Positions 1 through 6,446 of a stretch of 24,547 bases of DNA are shown in pieces; the stretch's first letter is position 1; each line of letters begins with the position of its first letter. The notes under the pieces were generated by a model. That model ran no database searches and was not told the origin of the DNA. It saw only the letters and a list, made by a program, of their open reading frames with translations. This stretch comes from Clostridia bacterium. Lineage in GTDB: Bacteria > Bacillota > Clostridia > Oscillospirales > CAG-272. The position numbers and the translations under genes are program-made. The stretch is taken from contig JAFTLM010000177.1 in the NCBI GenBank assembly GCA_017455945.1, positions 1 to 24,547 of the forward strand, read 5' to 3'.

Positions 1-1
1 A

Positions 2-178
2 TATATAGATACTGCGGTTAAGATGATCATTGCCGTGGTAATAGGAGGTTTGCTTCTCGGCGGACTTTATCAGTTGTTCAACGGCGTTGTGCTTCCCGGT
101 ATGGCAGACAGAATACAGGATATGTTCGTTTCTGCTGAAGGTGTAGGCAATATGTACGGCGATATTGCTGTGATTTAA
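2..178 (+). CDS. Partial DUF6133-like small prepilin-type protein (5' end outside window)
   Basis: The frame is open from the window edge to a TAA at 176-178 and gives 58 residues. It begins YIDTAVKMIIAVVIGG, which aligns with the middle of the three complete 76-residue proteins that follow (YIDTGVKIIIGVVVGA). It therefore carries the same single hydrophobic helix followed by LYQLFNGVVLP. The tail is different and longer than in the other copies, ending in GVGNMYGDIAVI. The N-terminal half lies outside the window. It is the most divergent member of the tandem family and is followed by the same short spacer type (AAGAAAGAATGAGGTAAT) that precedes each complete copy. Function is inferred only from the family context: a small membrane or pilin-like subunit. 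Confidence 0.75.
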   Translation, partial: YIDTAVKMIIAVVIGGLLLGGLYQLFNGVVLPGMADRIQDMFVSAEGVGNMYGDIAVI

Positions 179-243
179 CTTTAAAGCCGTAATTTTAAGA
201 AATATATAAACTAAAAATTTAAGAAAGAATGAGGTAATTCATA

Positions 244-474
244 ATGAAAAAATTTATCAACAAAATCAACGAAAAGGCAACAGCGGTTGCAATCAAAGCA
301 CAGACGACACTCGACAACGTAAAAGGTGAAGGATATATCGACACGGGCGTGAAGATCATCATCGGCGTGGTAGTAGGCGCGGTAATTCTCGGCGGTCTCT
401 ATGCGCTCTTTGGTGACGTTATCCTTCCCACACTCGAAACCGAAATCAAAGGTATGTTCGATTTTGCCGGTTAA
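244..474 (+). CDS. Small prepilin-like membrane protein, tandem copy 1 (DUF6133-like)
   Basis: A 76-residue protein with a charged N-terminal region (residues 1-29, many Lys), a segment KGEGYIDTG at about 27-35, one hydrophobic helix (about 36-56) and a short acidic C-terminus. The layout resembles a class III/type IV prepilin: a Gly (in KG|EGYID) followed by an acidic residue at mature position +5 and then the helix, a site an A24 peptidase could cut. Such a peptidase is encoded just downstream. From memory these proteins are catalogued as DUF6133 and occur in ICEs of gut Clostridia. The start is supported by GAGGTAA about 8 bases upstream. It is the first complete unit of a 281-base tandem repeat. 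The pilin role is an inference; a structural membrane peptide of the transfer apparatus is the alternative. Confidence 0.85.
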   Translation: MKKFINKINEKATAVAIKAQTTLDNVKGEGYIDTGVKIIIGVVVGAVILGGLYALFGDVILPTLETEIKGMFDFAG

Positions 475-524
475 TCAACAAAACAATCAATACAAAAATT
501 TAGGAAAGAATGAGGTAATTCATA

Positions 525-755
525 ATGAAAAAATTTATCAACAAAATCAACGAAAAGGCAACAGCGGTTGCAATCAAGGCACAGACGACACTCGACAACG
601 TAAAAGGCGAGGGATATATCGATACGGGCGTAAAAATTATCATCGGCGTGGTAGTAGGCGCAGTAATTCTGGGCGGTCTTTACGCTCTCTTTGGCGACGT
701 TATCCTTCCCACACTTGAAACCGAAATCGAAGGTATGTTCGATTACGCAGGTTAA
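525..755 (+). CDS. Small prepilin-like membrane protein, tandem copy 2 (DUF6133-like)
   Basis: A 76-residue near-identical paralog of the preceding gene. The visible protein differences are near the C-terminus (EIEGMFDYAG in place of EIKGMFDFAG), while the DNA differs mostly at third codon positions. Its start lies exactly 281 bases after that of copy 1 and has the same ribosome binding site (GAGGTAA). The N-terminal basic region, the KGEGYIDTG processing-like site and the single helix are all kept. Mostly synonymous divergence argues that each copy has been kept as a functional gene and is not a recent passive duplication. Confidence 0.85.
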   Translation: MKKFINKINEKATAVAIKAQTTLDNVKGEGYIDTGVKIIIGVVVGAVILGGLYALFGDVILPTLETEIEGMFDYAG

Positions 756-805
756 TCAACAAAACAAATCAATACAAAAATTAAGAAAGAATGAGGTAAT
801 CAATA

Positions 806-1036
806 ATGAAAAAATTTATCAACAAAATCAACGAAAAGGCAACAGCAGTTGCAATCAAAGCACAGACAACACTTGACAACGTAAAAGGCGAGGGATATAT
901 CGACACAGGCGTGAAGATTATCATCGGTGTTGTAGTAGGCGCGGTAATTCTCGGTGGTATTTACGCACTCTTTGACGGCGTGGTACTTCCTACACTTGAA
1001 ACAAACATCGAAGATATGTTTGACTTCGCAGGCTAA
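806..1036 (+). CDS. Small prepilin-like membrane protein, tandem copy 3 (DUF6133-like)
   Basis: A 76-residue third complete paralog, again spaced 281 bases from the previous start. It differs from copies 1 and 2 mainly after the helix (GIYALFDGVVLPTLETNIEDMFDFAG region), so variation is concentrated in the part expected to be exposed. The helix and the KGEGYIDTG segment are unchanged. The gene is followed by a GC-rich stem-loop (1058-1080) and then by the prepilin peptidase gene. The reading as a pilin-like subunit family is inferred from architecture plus that neighbour. Confidence 0.85.
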   Translation: MKKFINKINEKATAVAIKAQTTLDNVKGEGYIDTGVKIIIGVVVGAVILGGIYALFDGVVLPTLETNIEDMFDFAG

Positions 1037-1057
1037 TATATCTTAAATAAATTCTCA

Positions 1058-1080
1058 GAGGGCGGATAATTTCCGCCCTC
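1058..1080 (+). promoter_or_regulatory. GC-rich stem-loop between pilin array and peptidase gene
   Basis: GAGGGCGG (1058-1065) and CCGCCCTC (1073-1080) form a perfect 8-bp stem with a 7-base loop (ATAATTT). No T-run follows, so it is not a classical intrinsic terminator. It could act as a partial terminator or as an RNA-stabilising 3' end that keeps the small abundant subunits at a higher level than the peptidase behind them. The role is inferred; the structure is seen. Confidence 0.55.
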
Positions 1081-1100
1081 GCATATATTGCGGAGGAAAG

Positions 1101-1694
1101 ATGGATATCATACGTTATTTTATTCACCCCATACTTCTTGTTTTACTTGTGCTGGGCGTTACGTTTCTTGAAAATTACTATATGAAAAAGAGAAACTTCA
1201 AAGTACACGCATTAGCAAACTATGTAGCTATGTCAGGCATATCGGTTATCTTGTACCTCATAGGTGGATTTTCTTTGTGGACGGTAAAAGGCATAGCTAT
1301 GGCTTTTGTGCTTCTGTATGATTCGGTACAGGATTTTTCGGCGCGCGAAGCAGATGATTTTCTGTGGGTAATGCTTGTGCTTCTCTCGCTTGTGAATTTT
1401 GCCGAAACAGGAGTTGCATCTATGCTTATGGGTGCATTTGCGGTCTTTGTTCCGCAGATGGTCATAGCAAATACCGTAAAAACAGGAGGTATCGGCGGTG
1501 CGGATATAAAAATTTCAACGGCGGGTGTGTTATCGCTCGGATTTTTTGGCGGGGTCATAGGATATATGGCAGGTCTTGTTTTTGCCGTAATATTTCAGAC
1601 GATATATAGTAAAATTAAAAAGCAGTCTTGCAGAAACGGTTTTCCGCTGTTACCGTTTTTGTTTGCGGGACTTATGTTAGGATACGTTATTTAA
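1101..1694 (+). CDS. A24-type prepilin peptidase
   Basis: A 197-residue, very hydrophobic protein with about six membrane segments, the usual size of the short (methylase-less) A24 peptidases of Tad/Flp and archaeal-type systems. The two catalytic aspartates are visible: one in YDSVQD (D74 or D78), the other in GGADIK (D135), corresponding to the GxGD motif. Such enzymes cut the short basic leader of prepilin-like proteins at the membrane. The gene follows three to four small proteins with a plausible processing site, so they are the likely substrates. The start has a strong GGAGGAAAG ribosome binding site. A CpaB-like gene follows 22 bases later, which supports a Tad-like pilus block. Confidence 0.85.
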   Translation: MDIIRYFIHPILLVLLVLGVTFLENYYMKKRNFKVHALANYVAMSGISVILYLIGGFSLWTVKGIAMAFVLLYDSVQDFSAREADDFLWVMLVLLSLVNFAETGVASMLMGAFAVFVPQMVIANTVKTGGIGGADIKISTAGVLSLGFFGGVIGYMAGLVFAVIFQTIYSKIKKQSCRNGFPLLPFLFAGLMLGYVI

Positions 1695-1716
1695 AACAAA
1701 AGGAGGATATTAAAAA

Positions 1717-2012
1717 ATGAGTTTTAAGAATTTAAATTCTCAGATAAAAGCAGAAAAAGCGCCGAAATCGGCAGGGAAGAAACCGTTTTCTTCGCGCACG
1801 GTAATAGGCGTTGTTTGTATCATTATGGCGCTTGCCGTGACTTTCGGTGTAGCGCCGCTTCTGAATCGTTTTGCCGACCAAAAGGTAGATATAGTAAGGC
1901 TCAAAACGGATATCGAGAGAGGCTCTGTAATCAGTGAGGAAGACCTTGAAACGGTAAACGTCGGCGCATATAATCTGCCCGATAACGTGATAAAAGATAA
2001 AAACTACGTTAT
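1717..2012 (+). pseudogene. CpaB-like (SAF domain) pilus assembly gene, 3'-truncated
   Basis: It starts with a good AAAGGAGGA ribosome binding site. The first 95-100 codons read as a CpaB/RcpC-type protein: a basic cytoplasmic N-terminus, a single membrane anchor at about residues 29-49 (TVIGVVCIIMALAVTFGV), then the beginning of a SAF domain (IERGSVISEEDLETVNVG). In Tad systems CpaB is the periplasm- or outer-face partner of the secretin or pilus. The CpaB-like reading stops at about KDKNYVI (near 2008-2016), where the DNA switches to another gene in another frame. Translation would continue out of frame to 2247, adding about 75 unrelated residues. A complete CpaB-like protein is usually about 200-300 residues. 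Confidence 0.7.
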
Positions 2013-3008
2013 TCGCTTGATAAAGAGAGGCTTTCTGCGGTTAAAGCATACGGAAATGGAAAATACAATCTATTTCCCAATTCTCCGTACCGCCAAAAGC
2101 ATCCGTTTGCTCCTCAAAAAGAAGAGAAGATCATTGTTCCCGAGCTTGAGGGCGAGCGCGAAAGAAAGATACCCAAGTCAGAATACAATCTGGTTCTTGG
2201 AACTACCGTATATATCGGCAAAGATGAGTGCGATATTATGTCCTTGAGCGAAGACGGAGTGGAGCTTTTCAACGGTACACTCATTCCGCTTGAGATGGAC
2301 TACGAAACCTTTATGAAGCGTATACGCGAAAACCCTATGAACGAACGCTTGAAAAAGCCGCAAAAAGAGGTTAAAGAAGAAACCGAGAACAAGGAAAAAG
2401 AGGAAACCGGGGAAAATAAAAAGTTTTTGTCTATATGGGAGCGCTATGAACTTACGAAAAAGGAACATCCGGAGCATATTGCAATGATACGTGTAGGCGA
2501 TTTTTATGAGTTCTTCTATGATGATGCCAAAACGGTTGCGAGCGTTCTCGAACTTACGTTGACAAGCAGGCAGAAAGATGAAAACGAGCGAGTTCCGATG
2601 TGCGGTGTGCCGTATCATACGCTTGAAAGATACCTTCAAAAAATTCTCGATGCCGGATATGCGGTAGCGGTTTATGAGGATGGGAAAATATATCCGATAA
2701 TTTCGGCTATATCACAGGAAAAGAAGAAAGATGAAAATATACCTGTTGCTCCTAAAGAGGAGATAAAAACTGTTGATGAGCTTGAAAGAGCCAAGCAGTA
2801 TATTTCTTCTTTTTGTGAAACCGAATACGGGGATAGTGAAATTGAGATATCCGACTTATCAAAAGTGCCGATTGCCCATACCACTGTTGGCGACGAGGAT
2901 TATCCCGTTAACGTCTATGCGGACTTAACGGGATTCAGAATACTAAAATTCCTTGGTGAAGATCTTATAGAAGTAAGCGGATACGGTAGCTTAAGAGGAC
3001 GTGAGTAA
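2010..3008 (+). pseudogene. Internal fragment of ICE large polyvalent protein (MutS-I-like and LPD domains)
   Basis: One frame is open from 2001 and becomes gene-like at the junction near 2010 (YSLDKERLSAVKAYGNGKYN). It runs to TAA at 3006-3008, so the true gene began upstream and the ATG at 2238 is internal. Domains in order: a segment GTTVYIGKDECDIMSLSEDG of the type seen in SNF2/LPD proteins of conjugative elements (about 2185-2340); a charged linker (about 2345-2410); a MutS domain I-like module (about 2418-2690) with VGDFYEFF, LTLTSRQ and PMCGVPYH, close to the mismatch-reading GDFYELF region of MutS; and an LPD28-like module with ADLTGFRILKFLGEDL (about 2770-2990). The ends match no gene start or stop, so this is an internal fragment without its catalytic parts. 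Confidence 0.6.
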
Positions 3009-3366
3009 AGCGAGAATGTATAACGAGGAAGCAAAGCTTCTTGGCAAGTATAACATAAATACTGCCGAGGAGCTTTCTTCTTTTTCGGATTCGCTGTCGG
3101 AGAAATACAAAACACTTGCTTCAAATAGGGCGAAGCTGCGAAACAAACTCCGCCGTATGCACAACACAGATGAAATGCAACCCATAAAGGACGAGATATC
3201 TTCATTGTCACTTATGATGGCTGATTTGAGAAAGCAGATGAAACTATGTGAGGACATTGCTGCAAGAAGCGGAGTTATAGATAAAATAGTGAACACGATA
3301 GATGTTCCCGAAAGAGAAACAGGACAAAAAGAAAGAACGAGAAGCAAGACATATACCTCACGATAA
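2995..3366 (+). pseudogene. C-terminal fragment of ICE relaxase
   Basis: About 120 residues starting abruptly after a stop at 2992-2994. The text (KARMYNEEAKLLGKYNINTA, then ASNRAKLRNKLRRMHNTDEM, KLCEDIAARSGVIDK) is the helical, highly charged C-terminal tail of the relaxase/mobilization proteins of Tn1549/CTn-type elements, ending in the usual basic tail. The nuclease domain (catalytic Tyr and the His triad) is absent. The GTG at 3001 gives an open frame but has no convincing ribosome binding site. Intact relaxases of this type are about 450-600 residues. A functional nicking enzyme cannot be made from this locus. The preceding fragment overlaps it by about 10 bases in another frame, which marks a deletion junction. 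Confidence 0.6.
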
Positions 3367-3384
3367 CAAGTTTTGCTCCAAACG

Positions 3385-3454
3385 ATACCAACTTAAATAT
3401 TGACAAGCGTAAGAATATAGCGTATAATAGACTTACGAGTTGGTATATTACGAG
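3385..3454 (+). promoter_or_regulatory. Consensus sigma-A promoter with nested inverted repeats (ATPase 1)
   Basis: TTGACA (3400-3405) and TATAAT (3423-3428) are separated by exactly 17 bases, a perfect consensus promoter. It is enclosed by inverted repeats ATACCAACT (3385-3393) / AGTTGGTAT (3438-3446) and inside those CGTAAG (3408-3413) / CTTACG (3432-3437). TTACGAG is also repeated directly at 3433 and 3448. These fit an operator overlapping the promoter. No regulator is identified. Confidence 0.8.
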
Positions 3455-3474
3455 TTTGTTATTTGGAGGGATAT

Positions 3475-4866
3475 ATGTTCTATTGCAGAGAGAAGGAGCT
3501 TGGCGACCTCAACAAAAGATATAACGCCGGAAAATTTGAGTGCGCCGTTATATACGGACGCAGACGAGTGGGCAAAACTGCGCTCATAAATGAATTTTGT
3601 AAAGGTAAGCCGTGCGTTTTCTTTTCCGCGCTTAATGCGACTATGGGAGAAAATCTTGAGGCTCTTTCGCGTGCTATATATGAAAAGGATCATAAGGATG
3701 CTTCTGCTGCTCCCGTGTATCCCGATTTTGATGCTGCACTTGCTGAGATAACGCGAATGGCAGAAACTGAAAGGCTTGTCTTTGTAATAGACGAATATCC
3801 TTATCTTGCAAAAGCCAATAAAGTTGTTTCCTCAAGGCTTCAGCATATTATAGACCATGTTTGGCAGGAAAGTAATCTTTTCTTGGTGCTCTGCGGTTCT
3901 TCGATGAGCTTTATGGAAAACCAAGTGTTGGGATATGAAAGCCCCTTGTTTGGAAGAAGAACAGCTCAGTATAAAATAAAGGCGTTGACATATAAAGAGA
4001 TTACGGCATTTAATCCGAGGCTTTCCGCCGAGGAGCAATCTCTTGTATACGGTATAACGGGCGGTATACCGCACTATATAAATAAGCTTGACGTTAAAGA
4101 TGATATAGACAGCGCGTTGCTTGAAAATCTTTTCAATACCTCGGGATATCTTTTTGAAGAACCAGAGAACCTTTTGAAGCAAGAGCTTCGCGAGCCTGCG
4201 ATATATAATTCCGTTATCTCTGCGGTTGCGGGAGGTGCTTCGCATCTTAACGAGATAGCGACAAAGGTCGGGATAGAATCGGGAGTATGCACGAAATATC
4301 TAAAAGTGCTTCTTGACCTTGGAATATTGAAAAAAGAAACGCCCATCACAGAGAAGGCAGGCAAGAAAACCATTTACGGTATAGGCGACCATTTCTTCCG
4401 CTTCTGGTATCGCTTTGTGCCGAAAAATATGTCCTCGATAGGTTCGGGCAGAATAGAGCGCATATATGAACAAGCAATAAAAAAATATTTTCCGGACTAT
4501 ATGGGCTTGGTTTTTGAAAATATGTGCCGCGATTATCTTTTGAGATATACGGAAGACCTGCCTATAATTCTTGCAGACGTAGGACAGTGGTGGGGAACAG
4601 ACCCAAAGCAGAAAAAAGAGATTCAGATAGATATTGTAGGTACACCGCTTGAGGGAAAAGAATATATTATAGGTTCTTGCAAGTACAGAAACGAAAAAAT
4701 AGGTGTAGACGAACTTGAACTTATAAAAGATTACGCAAAAGTATTTGGAAAAGGTGAAGTATACCACTACTACATCTTTTCAAAGGGTGGATTTACCGAC
4801 GGTCTTATAGAACGTGCCAAAGCAGAAAACGTTAAGCTTTTGACACTTGATGATATTTATAAATAA
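3475..4866 (+). CDS. P-loop ATPase with C-terminal DUF234/nuclease-fold domain (ATPase 1)
   Basis: A 463-residue archaeal-type ATPase. The start is ATG 3475, served by GGAGGG at 3465-3470; the TTG at 3463 lies upstream of that site and is unlikely. The Walker A motif is GRRRVGKT (residues 28-35) and Walker B is VIDE (D106-E107), followed by a winged-helix middle region (about 240-300, with IATKVGIESGVCTKYLKVLL). The C-terminal region (from about 335) resembles DUF234, a restriction-endonuclease-like fold: VFENMCRDYLL, then IQIDIVG (D386) and IIGSCKY (K403). The usual Glu of the ECK motif is Ser401 here, so nuclease activity is doubtful. It has its own promoter and terminator and sits between a relaxase fragment and a VirD4 fragment. 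The biological role of these widespread ATPases is not known; a defence or addiction role is only a guess. Confidence 0.8.
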   Translation: MFYCREKELGDLNKRYNAGKFECAVIYGRRRVGKTALINEFCKGKPCVFFSALNATMGENLEALSRAIYEKDHKDASAAPVYPDFDAALAEITRMAETERLVFVIDEYPYLAKANKVVSSRLQHIIDHVWQESNLFLVLCGSSMSFMENQVLGYESPLFGRRTAQYKIKALTYKEITAFNPRLSAEEQSLVYGITGGIPHYINKLDVKDDIDSALLENLFNTSGYLFEEPENLLKQELREPAIYNSVISAVAGGASHLNEIATKVGIESGVCTKYLKVLLDLGILKKETPITEKAGKKTIYGIGDHFFRFWYRFVPKNMSSIGSGRIERIYEQAIKKYFPDYMGLVFENMCRDYLLRYTEDLPIILADVGQWWGTDPKQKKEIQIDIVGTPLEGKEYIIGSCKYRNEKIGVDELELIKDYAKVFGKGEVYHYYIFSKGGFTDGLIERAKAENVKLLTLDDIYK

Positions 4867-4878
4867 AAATAATTATTG

Positions 4879-4920
4879 AAGCAAAGCTTCTTGGTTAATG
4901 CCAAGGAGCTTTTTGCTTTG
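4879..4920 (+). terminator. Hairpin terminator after ATPase 1
   Basis: AAGCAAAGCTTCTTGG (4879-4894) pairs with CCAAGGAGCTTTTTGCTT (4901-4918), giving about 16 base pairs with one two-base bulge, one G-T pair and a 6-base loop. The 3' arm is T-rich and is followed by more T. It lies 13 bases after the ATPase stop codon. The left arm shares a 17-base exact match with the relaxase fragment at 3028-3044. Confidence 0.6.
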
Positions 4921-4939
4921 CAGAAAGAGAGGTAAAAAG

Positions 4940-6126
4940 ATGAACACATCGGGAGAAGCCGCTGACCAAGTTGGGATACTACGGCATCAATGCTCCTGCT
5001 TGCCCTTATCTTCTATCTCAAATATGAAGCGCCGCCCGAAGAACAGAATTTTCCTATGATTATGGAAATGTTGCGGGCAGGTGATATGGATGAAGAAAAC
5101 GAATCTACAGGAAGTGTGCTTGATGACCTATTTGCATTTCTTGAAGCAGATGACCCTTCGCATATCGCGCTTAAATATTACAAGGCATACAGAACAGGCT
5201 CTGCAAAAACCTTGAAGTCTATTCAGATAACTCTTGCTGCAAGGCTTGAGAAATTCAACCTTGACAGCCTCGCAACACTTACTTCCACAGATGAGCTTGA
5301 CCTAAAAAGCTTGGGAGAGAAAAAAGTTGCATTGTTTGCTTTGATACCCGATAACGACACGAGCTTTAACTTTCTCGTGTCGATTTTGTATACTCAGCTT
5401 TTCCAACAATTGTTTTTTGTGGCTGACCATAAATACGGCGGTACTTTGCCTGTACACGTTCATTTTTTAATGGACGAGTTTGCGAACGTCAGCTTGCCTG
5501 ATGATTTTGACAAGATATTATCCGTAATGCGTTCGCGCGGTGTGAGCGTAAGCATCATATTGCAGAACCTTGCTCAGCTCAAGGCATTGTTTGAAAAGAG
5601 TTGGGAGAGCATAGTAGGTAACTGCGACGAATTTGTATATCTCGGGGGCAATGAACAGAGCACTCATAAATACGTATCTGAGCTTTTGGGAAAAGAAACT
5701 ATTGATACAAATTCATACGGCAGAAGTGATGGTATGAGAGGAAACTTCTCGACCAATTTTCAAGTAGCGGGCCGTGAACTTCTTACGCCCGACGAGGTTC
5801 GTATGTTGGATAACAAATACGCTATTGTTTTTATTCGAGGAGAGAAGCCGATTGTGGATTTCAAGTACAATATATTTACACATCCCAACGTGCACCTCGG
5901 TAAGGACGGAGGAGCAGAACCGTATACCCATACTATACCCGTGCTTGAAGATATAACGGGTGTTGAAATCGTGAATATAGCGGATTACAAGGGCAAGAAA
6001 CTCGAAGATTTCCCGAAAGCGGAAGAATATTTTGAGAATATCTATGCTTACGACGATGAGGAAACAGAAGCGCTATGCGACTATTTGGAAAAGAAAAATG
6101 AGAAAAGAGAGGAGAACACAGAATGA
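4940..6126 (+). pseudogene. VirD4/TcpA coupling protein, 5'-truncated and frameshifted
   Basis: The 378-residue frame from ATG 4990 is the C-terminal two-thirds of a TraG/VirD4-type coupling ATPase, which links relaxosome and channel at the inner membrane. Walker B is HFLMDEF (D162-E163), followed by RSRGVSVSIILQNLAQLK and the TraG/D C-terminal region. The N-terminal membrane anchor and Walker A (about 200 residues) are missing. The frame upstream of 4990 reads PSWDTTASMLLLALIFYL, matching the family, but hits TGA at 4963-4965. The ATG at 4940, which has a good GAGAGGT site, gives MNTSGEAAD before shifting out of frame: losing one C near 4966 would explain this. The product therefore cannot bind ATP normally even if translated. 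The gene ends in a 4-base ATGA overlap with the next gene. Confidence 0.75.
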
Positions 6127-6428
6127 AAAAGAAAAGAATAATGAAAGTGACTATGTGTATTGCTATTATTTGTATGATGATAACAATGCTCACGCTTCCT
6201 TGCTTTGCGGCGGAAGATGACCCTTTACAGGTCATAAACAATCTTTCGGACTTTATGTTCGGGCTTGTGCGCGCTGTGGGCATGATTATGCTCGGTTTTG
6301 CTGTTGTGCAGATAGGACTTTCGCTCAAAAGCCATGACCCATCACAGAGAGCCAACGGATTTTTAACTTTGGCGGGCGGCGTGATTATAACGTTTGCAAA
6401 AGAAATTCTCGCTATTATTACGGGATGA
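6123..6428 (+). CDS. VirB2/TrbC-like small membrane protein of the conjugation operon
   Basis: A 101-residue protein with a signal-peptide-like N-terminus: basic KKKRIMK, a hydrophobic stretch, then PCFAA|EDDP at about residues 27-32. Two further hydrophobic segments follow (about 43-61 and 80-97), separated by a short polar loop LKSHDPSQRANG. This is the layout of TrbC/VirB2-type pilin subunits of Gram-positive type IV secretion systems, and the position directly between virD4 and virB6 is the canonical one. The start overlaps the stop of the coupling protein gene (ATGA), so translation is probably coupled. No exact family name is claimed. Confidence 0.7.
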   Translation: MKKKRIMKVTMCIAIICMMITMLTLPCFAAEDDPLQVINNLSDFMFGLVRAVGMIMLGFAVVQIGLSLKSHDPSQRANGFLTLAGGVIITFAKEILAIITG

Positions 6429-6446
6429 TGAAAAAGAGGTGGGAGT

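Larger units (their letters stand above)
200..1042 (+). repeat. Tandem gene array, unit 281 bases (3 complete units)
   Basis: Starts at 244, 525 and 806 are exactly 281 bases apart. Each unit includes a spacer (AAGAAAGAATGAGGTAAT and flanks), the ribosome binding site and a 76-codon gene. The partial gene at 2-178 is a more divergent upstream member. Regular spacing with near-identical spacers indicates unequal-crossover style tandem duplication. Confidence 0.85.

Noticed and set aside
401..876. Overlapping open frames of 61-105 residues within the pilin array
   Set aside because: They are repeated shadow frames of the 281-base units, basic and low-complexity, with no ribosome binding site. 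The 76-codon frames have sites and conserved protein text.
244..1042. CRISPR-like regular repeat spacing
   Set aside because: The 281-base units are protein-coding duplications, not short repeats with unique spacers. No CRISPR array or cas gene was seen.
2178..2639. 153-codon minus-strand frame
   Set aside because: It is antisense to the polyvalent-protein fragment, which has clear domain motifs; the opposite frame shows no family resemblance or upstream site.
4300..4767. 155-codon minus-strand frame
   Set aside because: It is a shadow of the ATPase 1 C-terminal region, rich in Phe/Tyr/Lys as expected from antisense of AT-rich coding DNA.
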